64,000 nt of DNA from contig JAWKKE010000006.1 of the NCBI GenBank assembly GCA_041393415.1, forward strand, positions 74,321 to 138,320. The letters are read 5' to 3'. The stretch comes from Thermoleophilia bacterium (lineage in GTDB: Bacteria; Actinomycetota; Thermoleophilia; UBA2241). Each line of letters opens with the position of its first letter. Position 1 is the first letter of the stretch. Under the pieces are notes generated by a model. That model saw nothing but the letters and a program-made list of their open reading frames with translations, made no database searches and was not told the DNA's origin. Positions 17,629-26,659 of the stretch are shown piece after piece. Made by a program: the position numbers and the translations under genes.

Positions 17629-18360
17629 GTGTCCAGAGAATCCCGCGAGCGCATACCGCCCGCCGTCAGACGCATAACGCTGATCACTGGCCACTACGGC
17701 TGCGGCAAGACCAACTTCTCGATCAATCTCGCGCTCGACCTCCGCGCCCATCACGACCGGGTGACGATCGTCGATCTGGACGTCGTCAACCCTTACTTCC
17801 GCTCATCTGACTACAGAGAGATGTTGGCGGCGCGCGGCGTGCACGTAATCGCGCCGGTGTTCGCCGGAACGACGCTCGACGTGCCGGCGCTCTCCGCCGC
17901 CGTGCCCGCGGCGCTGAGAAGCGACGACTGGGTCATCGTCGACGGCGGCGGAGACGACGTTGGCGCGACGGCGCTCGGCGCGTTCGCCGCCGAGCTCTCC
18001 GGCACCGACTACGACCTGCTCTACGTCGTGAACCGCTATCGCAACCTGACGGCGACTCCAAGCGAGGCGGAAGGGGTGCTGCGAGAGATCGAGGCCGCCT
18101 CCCGCCTCACCGCCACCGGCGTCGTCAACAACTCACATCTGCAACGCGAGACGACGGCACAGACCGTGCTCGACGCCGTCCCGTTCGGTCGCGACACAGC
18201 CCGGCTCCTCCGCCTTCCCCTGGTCTGCACGACGGTCCCGGCCGTACTCCTCACTGACGGCGCCGGACGCAAGGCGGCAGGTAGCCTCGAGAACGCGTAT
18301 CCTGTCGAGGTGTACGTTCGTCCGCCATGGGAGCCGCCGACGGACGACGACGAAAGGTGA
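17629..18360 (+). CDS. MinD/ParA-like P-loop ATPase at head of oxidoreductase operon
   Basis: A 243-residue nucleotide-binding protein. The N-terminus has ITLITGHYGCGKTNFSINLA, a P-loop in a MinD/CobQ-like context, then TIVDLDVVNPYFRSSDYRE and WVIVDGGGDDVG. Start GTG 17629 has AGGAG seven bases upstream; an upstream extension is possible but lacks a site. It is seven bases from the ferredoxin gene and so cotranscribed with it and the three oxidoreductase subunits. A job in maturation of iron-sulfur or substrate handling is conceivable; none is established here. Confidence 0.85.
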   Translation: MSRESRERIPPAVRRITLITGHYGCGKTNFSINLALDLRAHHDRVTIVDLDVVNPYFRSSDYREMLAARGVHVIAPVFAGTTLDVPALSAAVPAALRSDDWVIVDGGGDDVGATALGAFAAELSGTDYDLLYVVNRYRNLTATPSEAEGVLREIEAASRLTATGVVNNSHLQRETTAQTVLDAVPFGRDTARLLRLPLVCTTVPAVLLTDGAGRKAAGSLENAYPVEVYVRPPWEPPTDDDER

Positions 18361-18367
18361 CGACCGC

Positions 18368-18574
18368 ATGGCATTCATCATCATCGACGAGCGGTACTGC
18401 AAGGGCTGCGGCCTGTGTGTCGACGTCTGCGCTCGCGATCTCATCCAGCTCGACCTCACGAAGATCACCGAGAAGGGGTACCACCCCGCCCGGTTGACCG
18501 ACGCGTCGCGCTGCACCGGCTGCGCCAACTGCGCCCTGATGTGTCCGGATGTGGCGATCACAGTGGAAAGGTAG
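18368..18574 (+). CDS. 2-oxoacid:ferredoxin oxidoreductase delta subunit, 2[4Fe-4S] ferredoxin
   Basis: The 68-residue protein carries two CxxCxxCxxxC clusters: CKGCGLCVDVC and CTGCANCALMC. It is the electron-carrying subunit of the four-subunit VOR/KOR/IOR type enzyme whose alpha, beta and gamma genes follow. Start ATG 18368 lies seven bases after the ATPase stop. The alpha gene begins seven bases after it ends. Confidence 0.93.
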   Translation: MAFIIIDERYCKGCGLCVDVCARDLIQLDLTKITEKGYHPARLTDASRCTGCANCALMCPDVAITVER

Positions 18575-18581
18575 TCACGAC

Positions 18582-19678
18582 GTGGCAGACAAGGTCCTGA
18601 TGAAAGGCAACGAGGCGATCGCCGAGGCGGCGATTCGCGCCGGGTGCCGCTTCTTCTTCGGCTATCCGATCACCCCGCAGACGGAAGTCGCCGCCTACAT
18701 GTCCAAGCGCATGCCGAAAGTCGGCGGCACGTATCTTCAGGCGGAGAGCGAGATCGCGGCCATCAACATGGTGTACGGCGCGGCGGCCGCCGGTGCCCGC
18801 GCCATGACCTCGTCCAGCTCTCCCGGCGTCTCACTGAAATCGGAGGGCATCTCCTACATGGCCGGCACCGACCTGCCGGGCGTCATCATCAATGTGCAGC
18901 GTGGAGGGCCAGGGCTCGGCGGCATTCAGCCGTCACAGTCCGACTACTGGCAGGCAACACGCGCCATGGGTCACGGCGACTTCCGCCTGATCGTTCTCGC
19001 GCCCTCCACAGTGCAGGAGATGGCCGCCAACGTGTACGAGGCGTTCGATCTGGCCGACCAGTATCGTATGCCGGTAGTGATTCTCGCCGACGGCATGCTC
19101 GGGCAGATGATGGAGCCGGTCATCCTTCCCGAACCCAAGACCGAGTTGCCGGAGAAGCCTTGGGCAGTCACCGGGCATAAGCATCAGCGTCCGCACAACG
19201 TCATCAACTCGCTCTACCTCACTCCGGAGGCGCTCGAGTCGCTGAACGTGCAGCGCTTTGCGCGGTATGCGGAGATCGAGAGCGTCGAGCAGCGCGCCGA
19301 GGAGTACCTGGTCGACGACGCCGACATCGTTCTCGTGTCGTTCGGCGCCAGCGCGCGCATCGCACGCAGCGCCGTGAACAAGGCCCGCGCCATGGGAATC
19401 GCCGCGGGCCTCATCAGACCGATAACCCTCTGGCCGTACCCCGTCGAGATCATCCGCAACGCCTGCTCCCGGACCAAAGCGTTCCTGACCGTCGAGATGA
19501 ACATGGGGCAGATGGTCGACGACGTGCGCCTGGCAGTGGAAGGCCGCCGGCCGGTCGCCTTCTTCGGCCGGGCCGGCGGCATCATCCCCACCCCGGCAGA
19601 AGTGCTCGACGTCATCGAGCACCTGATCGGCCAACTGTCAGCCGCAGAGCCGGTCGAGCCGCTTGAGGTGAGGACGCG

Positions 19679-19682
<4 letters not shown>
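18582..19682 (+). CDS. 2-oxoacid:ferredoxin oxidoreductase alpha subunit (VorB/KorA-like)
   Basis: Binds the pyrophosphate side of thiamine diphosphate together with the beta subunit and provides the 2-oxoacid pocket. The 366 residues show GNEAIAEAAIRAGCRFFFGY, PITPQTEVAAYM, AESEIAAINMVYGAAAAGAR, SSSSPGVSLKSEGISYMAG, NVQRGGPGLGGIQPSQSDYW and the C-terminal FLTVEMNMGQMVDDVR. These place it with VorB/KorA. Start GTG 18582. It overlaps the beta gene by four bases (ATGA). Substrate (branched-chain, aryl or 2-oxoglutarate) cannot be fixed by eye; VOR-like is my first choice. Confidence 0.9.
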
Positions 19683-20556
<874 letters not shown>

Positions 20557-20557
<1 letters not shown>

Positions 20558-21093
20558 TGGCCTCCACACTCAGCATCCTGTTCGCCGGCTTCGGCGGCCA
20601 GGGCATCCTCTTCGCCGGTAAACTCGTCGCCTATGCCGGCCTCATCGAAGGCCGCGAGCTCTCGTGGCTGCCGTCGTACGGCCCGGAGATGCGCGGCGGC
20701 ACCGCCAACTGCAGCGTCTGCCTCTCGGACGAGCCCATAGGATCCCCGCTCGTCCTCGAGCCGGACGTCCTCGTCGCCATGAATCAGCCCGCGCTGGAGA
20801 AGTTCCTCGCCCAGGTCGTCCCCGGGGGCATGGTCCTCGTCGACAGTTCGATGGCGCCCCGGCTCCCCGAGCGCGACGATCTGACCATCCACGCTCTTCC
20901 CGCTACCCTTCTGGCCGAGAAGGCCGGGCTCAAGGGTCTCGCCAACGTCATCATGGTCGGGAAGCTCATCAAAGAGACCGCATGCTGCCGGCCGGAGAGC
21001 ATGGATGCGGCCATCGGCAAGTCCGTGTCGGCGAACAAGACACACCTTCTCGAGTCCAACCGCAGCGCCTTGGCGCTGGGACTGGCCGACTGA
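20557..21093 (+). CDS. 2-oxoacid:ferredoxin oxidoreductase gamma subunit
   Basis: The 178-residue gamma subunit shows ILFAGFGGQGILFAGKLVAY, WLPSYGPEMRGGTANCSV, LEPDVLVAMNQPALEKF and VMVGKLIKET, all standard. Start ATG 20557 overlaps the beta stop (TGATG) and has AGAGGAGAG upstream; two TTG codons just before it are less likely. It completes a delta-alpha-beta-gamma operon producing reduced ferredoxin and acyl-CoA, which would feed the ferredoxin-using carbonyl dehydrogenase encoded at 34472. Confidence 0.93.
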
Positions 21094-21174
21094 CCACGCA
21101 AGGGCAGGTCGGCCACAACCATCCTCCCCGCCCGACCGGCGAGATCCCGTGGGCACTATCGGACTGGAGCCTTC

Positions 21175-21726
21175 ATGACGACGGACTTCAAAGAGATCGG
21201 CTTGCGCATCAAGGGTCTGCGCGAATCGTGCAACGTCCCTCGAGAGGAGGTCGCGGAAGAGCTCGGCATCCCCGTGGACGCCTACGCCGCATATGAGGAC
21301 ACCGGCTCAGACGTCCCCATCTCCGCCATCTACCACATCGCCAACAAGTTCGGCGTGGATCTCACGGAGATCCTGACCGGCATCGATGCCAAACTCGATA
21401 CTTATCAAGTCGTGCGCGCCGGCAAGGGTCTCATCGTCGATCGCTATCCCGGCTACCACTACGAGGATCTGGCATGGCGCTTCGGCCACAAGATCATGCA
21501 GCCGCTGTTGGTGACGCTGGACCCGAGCGATGAACCGGCAGAACTCGTCAGCCACGCCGGTCAAGAGTTCAACATGGTGCTCGAGGGAACGGTGGTCGTC
21601 ACCTTCGACGATCGCGAACTGGTGCTCAACGCCGGCGACAGCATCTACTTCAACCCATCGCACGAACACGGTCAGAAGTGCGGCGGCGATTCGCCCGCAG
21701 TCTTCGTGACCATCATCACCGAGTAG
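21175..21726 (+). CDS. XRE-type HTH regulator with cupin domain, right copy
   Basis: Paralogue of the regulator at 16838-17422. XRE helix-turn-helix (GLRIKGLRESCNVPREEVAE, IPVDAYAAYEDTGSDV) in residues 5-65, then a cupin with SHAGQEFNMVLEGTVVVTFD and DSIYFNPSHEHGQKC. It lies 81 bases after the gamma subunit and 19 bases before the right-hand CoA ligase, the same regulator-then-ligase order as on the left side. Probably autoregulates this pair and senses a small acid; inference. Confidence 0.9.
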   Translation: MTTDFKEIGLRIKGLRESCNVPREEVAEELGIPVDAYAAYEDTGSDVPISAIYHIANKFGVDLTEILTGIDAKLDTYQVVRAGKGLIVDRYPGYHYEDLAWRFGHKIMQPLLVTLDPSDEPAELVSHAGQEFNMVLEGTVVVTFDDRELVLNAGDSIYFNPSHEHGQKCGGDSPAVFVTIITE

Positions 21727-21745
21727 CCGGCGAGGACGAGACATC

Positions 21746-23419
21746 ATGGACCATCTCCTGAGGAAGTACTGCCCTCGCCTTAAGTTCGATTCCTACGCGG
21801 ACTTCGTCGCCAACTTCCGCATCGTACCTCCCGATACATTCAACTTCGGCTACGACGTCGTGGATGAGTGGGCGCGTGTCGAGCCGGACAAGCGCGCCCT
21901 GGTCTGGTGCGACGACGACGGCCACGAGGAGGTCTTCACCTTCTCCGAGATGAGCCGCCTCTCGAACAAGGCGGCGAACGTCTTCGCAAACCTCGGCATC
22001 CGAAAAGGCGACGTCGTCCTGCTCATCCTGCGGCGCCGCTGGGAATACTGGGTGTGTGCCACCGCGCTCTGCAAGCTCGGCGCGGTCCTCATTCCCGCGT
22101 CCACCCAGCTCACTGCCAAAGACATCGAGTACCGCGTCAACAGCGCCGGCATAAACGGGGTCGTGTGCGTGGCGGACGACTACGTCCTAGGGCAGATGGA
22201 GCAGGCACTACCCAAGTGTCCCATGATCGCCAACCGCATCGTCGTAGCCGGCAAGCGTGACGGCTGGAGCTCGTTCGACGAACTGCTCGCCGCCGCCCCA
22301 GACACCTTCGTTCGTCCCTCCGGCGACCAGGCCACAACCAACGACGACACGATGCTGATCTACTTCACGTCCGGCACCACCGGACTGGCGAAGATGGTCT
22401 GTCACAACTACCTGCACCCGCTCGGGCACATCATCACAGCCCGGTACTGGCAGCAAGTACGCGAGGATGCGCTGCACCTCAGCGTCTCCGACTCCGGCTG
22501 GGCGAAGTTCGGCTGGGGCAAGATCTACGGGCAGTGGTTGGCCGGAGCCACCATCTTCGGCTACGACATGACGAAGTTCGTGCCGGCTACGCTCCTCCAG
22601 AAGATGCAGGACTACCGGCTCACGACGTTTTGCGCTCCGCCCACGATGTACCGCTTCATGCTGCAGGAGGACGTCGCTTCGTACGACCTCTCGTCGATCG
22701 AGAACTTCACGACCGCCGGTGAACCGCTCAACCCCGAGGTCGTGAAGCAGTGGGAAGCCCACACCGGCAAGAAGATCCGTGAGGGTTTCGGCCAGAGCGA
22801 AAGCGTGGTCCTCGTGGCCAACTTCCCGTGGATCGATCCCAAGTCCGGCTCAATGGGCAAGCCGTCACCGCTGCACAACGTGAAGCTGATCGACGAGGAC
22901 GGCCACATCTGCGAGGACGGTGAGGAGGGCATGATCTGCGTTACCGGGCTGAGGGAGAAGCATCCGCCCGGCCTGCTCACCGGCTACTACGGAGACCCGG
23001 AGATGACGGCACAGGCCGTCGGCGGCGACCACTACAACCTGGGGGACGTGGCCTGGCGCGACCACAATGGCTACTACTTCTTCGTCGGTCGCAACGACGA
23101 CGTCATCAAGTGCTCCGGGTACCGCATCGGCCCGTTCGAGGTCGAGAGCGCGCTCATCGAGCACCCGGCCGTCGTGGAATGCGCCGTCACCGCCGCGCCG
23201 GACCCGGTGCGCGGACTCGTCGTCAAGGCGACGGTCGTACTGGCCAAGGGCTGGTCGCCGAGCGACGAGCTTGCCAAGGAACTGCAGGAGCACGTCAAGC
23301 GGACCACGGCGCCCTACAAGTACCCGCGCATCGTCGAGTTCGTGGACGAACTACCGAAGACCGTCGGCGGAAAGATCAAGCGCGCTCAGATCCGCCGTGA
23401 GAGCGGACTGGAGACGTAG
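21746..23419 (+). CDS. AMP-forming acyl-CoA synthetase, right copy
   Basis: The 557-residue ANL enzyme has LIYFTSGTTGLAKMVCHNYL, NFTTAGEPLNPEVVKQWEA, GFGQSESVVLVANFPW, the hinge RNDDVIKCSGYRIGPFEVES and catalytic lysine in PKTVGGKIKRAQIR. The N-terminal NFGYDVVDEWARVEPDKRAL closely parallels NFAYDVVDDIACEDPDRRAM of the left copy, so they arose by duplication. The differing acyl-pocket region suggests different substrates. It converges with the ACT/metallo-beta-lactamase gene across a 51-base gap. Confidence 0.92.
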   Translation: MDHLLRKYCPRLKFDSYADFVANFRIVPPDTFNFGYDVVDEWARVEPDKRALVWCDDDGHEEVFTFSEMSRLSNKAANVFANLGIRKGDVVLLILRRRWEYWVCATALCKLGAVLIPASTQLTAKDIEYRVNSAGINGVVCVADDYVLGQMEQALPKCPMIANRIVVAGKRDGWSSFDELLAAAPDTFVRPSGDQATTNDDTMLIYFTSGTTGLAKMVCHNYLHPLGHIITARYWQQVREDALHLSVSDSGWAKFGWGKIYGQWLAGATIFGYDMTKFVPATLLQKMQDYRLTTFCAPPTMYRFMLQEDVASYDLSSIENFTTAGEPLNPEVVKQWEAHTGKKIREGFGQSESVVLVANFPWIDPKSGSMGKPSPLHNVKLIDEDGHICEDGEEGMICVTGLREKHPPGLLTGYYGDPEMTAQAVGGDHYNLGDVAWRDHNGYYFFVGRNDDVIKCSGYRIGPFEVESALIEHPAVVECAVTAAPDPVRGLVVKATVVLAKGWSPSDELAKELQEHVKRTTAPYKYPRIVEFVDELPKTVGGKIKRAQIRRESGLET

Positions 23420-23470
23420 GGCGGCACGCAACGAGACACGTTGTGGAACCGTCGCTTGGGCTCGCACTGA

Positions 23471-25126
23471 TCAGCGGCGGGCCTCTCTCTTGCCCTCACT
23501 CTCCGCCAGGTCGGAGGCCTTGTAGTAGTCGCCGTGCCCGGGGAGAACGTACGCGATCACGCCACGAGCGGATGCTTCTGCATCCAACTGGAGCAGCATG
23601 TCTTTCAGCGCCTGCGCCTCCTCCCGATAGAGGGCGGGGTCTTGATTGGGAGTGATCACCAGATACCTGTAGATCCCGAGATGCTGCTTGTCCTGATCTC
23701 TCAGACTGCCCACGTTCAGAAGGTAGTCTGACGAGAACAGCAACCCGAACTCCCGATTGAGGAAGTGGACAAGTCCCGGAGTGTGACCGCCGCGGCTCTC
23801 GAGCACCTCGAAACGAAGCGGCCCGATCGAGAACTCATCGATGACGGGAAAGCCGCCAATGACTTCGCTGCCACTGCGACTGAAGTAGCGCGGATGCGCG
23901 GGAAAGCGACATTCGGTGAACCTGCTGGACAGGCGCGTGTAGTACATGTTCAGCCTCAGTAGCCCGCCAGAGGCGCCGAACGCCCGGTTCATGTTGGCGA
24001 TTACGTCGACGCTGGCGGGATGCATGAACACCGCGGTGCCAAATTCGCTCTCGAAGTAGCCCGCCGTGCCGACGTGGTCGGTGTCGGGGTGGGTAACGAA
24101 GATCCGCTTCACGCGCGAGGGATCGATGCCCCGCTCTCTCATCAACCGCTTGATGTCGGCATAGTAGATGCCGTGCGCAGCGTCGATGAGCGTCAGTTCT
24201 TCGCCGTCGTCGAAGAGGTAGATGTTTTCGCTCGTCGGCAGTCGAAGACCGGTCACGCTCACCCCGCCGGGAAGGTCCAGTCGCGGCATTTCAACAACGT
24301 GGAACCTGTCGCCGGTGCTGCCCCGTGACCGTGAGGCAAAGGTGAGGACCGTCTCGTACACGTCGCTTGCCTCGAGATCGTTCCCCGCTTCGGCGGCAAA
24401 CTCGACGAGGTCCTTGTAGAGCTCCTCGGACGACTGCACGAGCGAACGAACCTCGGACACGTCGCTCGCCGGCATCAAGCCCTTGAGGCGGAGGAAGAAC
24501 CGTTCGACCAGCTTCAGTCCGATGATGCTTGCCGCTTCCTGTTCGGCATTGCCCTGGTACACGACACGGTAGTGATAGCCCCGCTCGTTGAGCGCCTGCA
24601 GCAGGGTGCCGATCTCCTGAGGACTCGCCGTCGCCAAGGCAACGTCTACGGCTTCCGCATCCAGCAACTCGTCGTACAACATGTAGACAACGTTCGCCTC
24701 ATGTGCGCCCAGAAGCTCGGCGATGGCAGCGAGCGACCCCGGCGTATCCGCCAGCCGCACCATCACTTCCAGAACGCTCTCCGGTGCGGTGATGAAGAAC
24801 TCCTCGGGCCCGCCAGATGCCGTGCTCACCCCGCCGCGCAGCTCATGGAGCCCTGCGTTGAGCTCGTCAAGCGCCGCCTGATCAGGGAGTAGCGCCTCCG
24901 CGACGACACAGCCTGCATCCACCGAGCGGTCGTAGTGAAAGAAGGTGATATTGCCGCGGACCTCGGCGATGTCGGCGGCGAAGTGAGACAGCGAGCCCGG
25001 GCGGTCGGGCAGGTGCACACGCAGCTTGGCAAGCACGCCCGGAGACGTCGCTACGCCATCCGGCGCAACGCTCTCTCGGTAGACCGTGACCGAGGGCTGA
25101 GATATGTACAGTGCCTGATTCATCAT
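23471..25126 (-). CDS. Tandem-ACT protein fused to a metallo-beta-lactamase-fold hydrolase
   Basis: Unusual fusion of 551 residues. Residues about 28-105 (LRVHLPDRPGSLSHFAADIA) and about 120-195 (MVRLADTPGSLAAIAELLGA) are two ACT-type amino-acid-binding domains. A helical linker follows, then an MBL domain with the zinc motif HPDTDH (from residue 346), GGHTPGLVHFL, LLFSSDYLL and LPGHGDYY. No flavodoxin domain is present, so it is not a standard FprA. An amino-acid-regulated hydrolase or oxygen-handling enzyme is possible; function unknown. I chose the ATG pair at 25121-25126, where conserved ACT sequence begins soon after, although no good ribosome site is visible. Confidence 0.75.
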   Translation of the reverse strand: MMNQALYISQPSVTVYRESVAPDGVATSPGVLAKLRVHLPDRPGSLSHFAADIAEVRGNITFFHYDRSVDAGCVVAEALLPDQAALDELNAGLHELRGGVSTASGGPEEFFITAPESVLEVMVRLADTPGSLAAIAELLGAHEANVVYMLYDELLDAEAVDVALATASPQEIGTLLQALNERGYHYRVVYQGNAEQEAASIIGLKLVERFFLRLKGLMPASDVSEVRSLVQSSEELYKDLVEFAAEAGNDLEASDVYETVLTFASRSRGSTGDRFHVVEMPRLDLPGGVSVTGLRLPTSENIYLFDDGEELTLIDAAHGIYYADIKRLMRERGIDPSRVKRIFVTHPDTDHVGTAGYFESEFGTAVFMHPASVDVIANMNRAFGASGGLLRLNMYYTRLSSRFTECRFPAHPRYFSRSGSEVIGGFPVIDEFSIGPLRFEVLESRGGHTPGLVHFLNREFGLLFSSDYLLNVGSLRDQDKQHLGIYRYLVITPNQDPALYREEAQALKDMLLQLDAEASARGVIAYVLPGHGDYYKASDLAESEGKREARR

Positions 25127-25336
25127 GCGTGCAGCGAATGGCGGCGAACACGAAGGAGGACGCACGCGCTGCTGAGCGTGGCGCCATCGTCGGACGGGCC
25201 CGTGCAGAAACATGCTGCATGTAGATTCTACGAGGTGGGTCACGCTCAGCCAACTGAGTCGATCAGCGCAGGGGCCGACGCCGCCCGTGAGCGATCGAGA
25301 GCATAGTGCCGAGTCGCCCACGCGCTACAATACGGA

Positions 25337-26566
25337 ATGATGCACGGTGACTACCTAGAGGCGGCGCGGCGCATTGTCGCCGAGCTGCAGACTCTGGAAC
25401 GCGAGCGGCTCGCGTTCTCGCTCGCGGACGTCCGAGGGCGCGTCTGGCTGGCGACGCTGATGACCTCCACCGGCCTTTCCGTGCGCGTCGATGATGCCAC
25501 CAACGTCCTCGGCCGGCTCGAGGGTCGCGACCCGAACCTCCGTCCGATTGTCGTGGGCTCGCATCTCGACACGGTCTCCGACCCCGGTCGCTTCGACGGG
25601 GCGCTCGGTGTGCTCTGCGCGCTCGAGTGCGCCCGCAGTGTCGCCGCCGCAGGTGAGTCGCTGCGTCACCCCCTCATAGTCTCCGCACTGGCAGACGAGG
25701 AAGGAACGGCGACAACCTGCTGCTGGGGTTCGCGGGCGCTGCTCGGCCGACTCTCGCCAAGCGAGCGCGCCGCGGTCGCCGGCGACCCGTCGTCGCTCGC
25801 ACAGCGGCTGGACGACGCCGCAGCGGAGTTTCGTCGCCACGGCTGGGACGTGCAGCCGACGCGACTGCTCGTTCCGCGGCCCGACTTTGCGGCCGCCGCC
25901 TATCTGGAGTTGCACATCGAGCAGGGTCTTGCCCTCGAGGAGGCCGATCCCCCGGTGGCGGTCATCCGCGAGATCGCCGGGATAGAGCGCTACGCCGTCG
26001 TCTTCCGCGGGGAGACCGGCCACCCGGCGACTGTGGCCATCGCCAGGCGCGCTGATGCCGCCCTGCGCGCCGCCGCCTTCATCCAAGCCTACTGGGCGCA
26101 AGCACTTGAGCTCGGACCCGATTGCGTCGCCAACATCGGACGCCTCCAAGCCGAGCCCGGCGATCTCAACGTGGTGCCAGCCGTGGTCCGCGTCTCGATC
26201 GAGCAACGCAGCCCAGACCCTGACCAGCTCGCGCTGTCCGCCTCCCGGCTGCGCGAGATCGCCGCGACACACAAGGGCGAGGTGGAACTCCTGGAGCGTA
26301 GCCATCCGATCGAGCTCAGCCCCCAACTGCGCGACCTCATTCTCGCTACGGCGGAAGAGCGCGGCATCGACTGCGCCCAGGTCGTGAGCTGGGCCGGTCA
26401 CGACGCCGAGGAGTTCGCCGACATCTGCCCCGCCGGCATGATCTCGGTCCGCAACCGTGGCGGCGTCAGCCATTCTCCCCGTGAGCGAGCCGATGAGTCA
26501 GACATCGCCGCCGGACTGGATCTCCTTCTGGCGACGCTGCGCCGCGCCGACACAACCCTCGACTGA
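25337..26566 (+). CDS. M20-family amidohydrolase (N-carbamoyl-L-amino acid hydrolase / allantoate amidohydrolase type)
   Basis: Zinc hydrolase of 409 residues. Metal motifs GSHLDTVSDPGRFDG, the catalytic-Glu DEEGTATTCCWGSRAL, ELHIEQGLALEEADPPVAV and the late SWAGHDAEEFADICPAGMI identify the carbamoylase/allantoate amidohydrolase group. Such enzymes release CO2 and ammonia from carbamoyl or ureido acids. A TACAAT box at 25326-25331 ends only five bases before the ATG, so the transcript may be leaderless. It is divergent from the ACT/MBL gene, whose amino-acid-binding domains may make the pairing meaningful. Confidence 0.88.
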   Translation: MMHGDYLEAARRIVAELQTLERERLAFSLADVRGRVWLATLMTSTGLSVRVDDATNVLGRLEGRDPNLRPIVVGSHLDTVSDPGRFDGALGVLCALECARSVAAAGESLRHPLIVSALADEEGTATTCCWGSRALLGRLSPSERAAVAGDPSSLAQRLDDAAAEFRRHGWDVQPTRLLVPRPDFAAAAYLELHIEQGLALEEADPPVAVIREIAGIERYAVVFRGETGHPATVAIARRADAALRAAAFIQAYWAQALELGPDCVANIGRLQAEPGDLNVVPAVVRVSIEQRSPDPDQLALSASRLREIAATHKGEVELLERSHPIELSPQLRDLILATAEERGIDCAQVVSWAGHDAEEFADICPAGMISVRNRGGVSHSPRERADESDIAAGLDLLLATLRRADTTLD

Positions 26567-26659
26567 GCGGGAGCCAACGGAAAGGCGCCCGGCGGGAGCC
26601 TAACTCGTACATGGTGATTGCCAGGCCGGCAGCGATCGGCACAGGCCCCGCACCACGCC

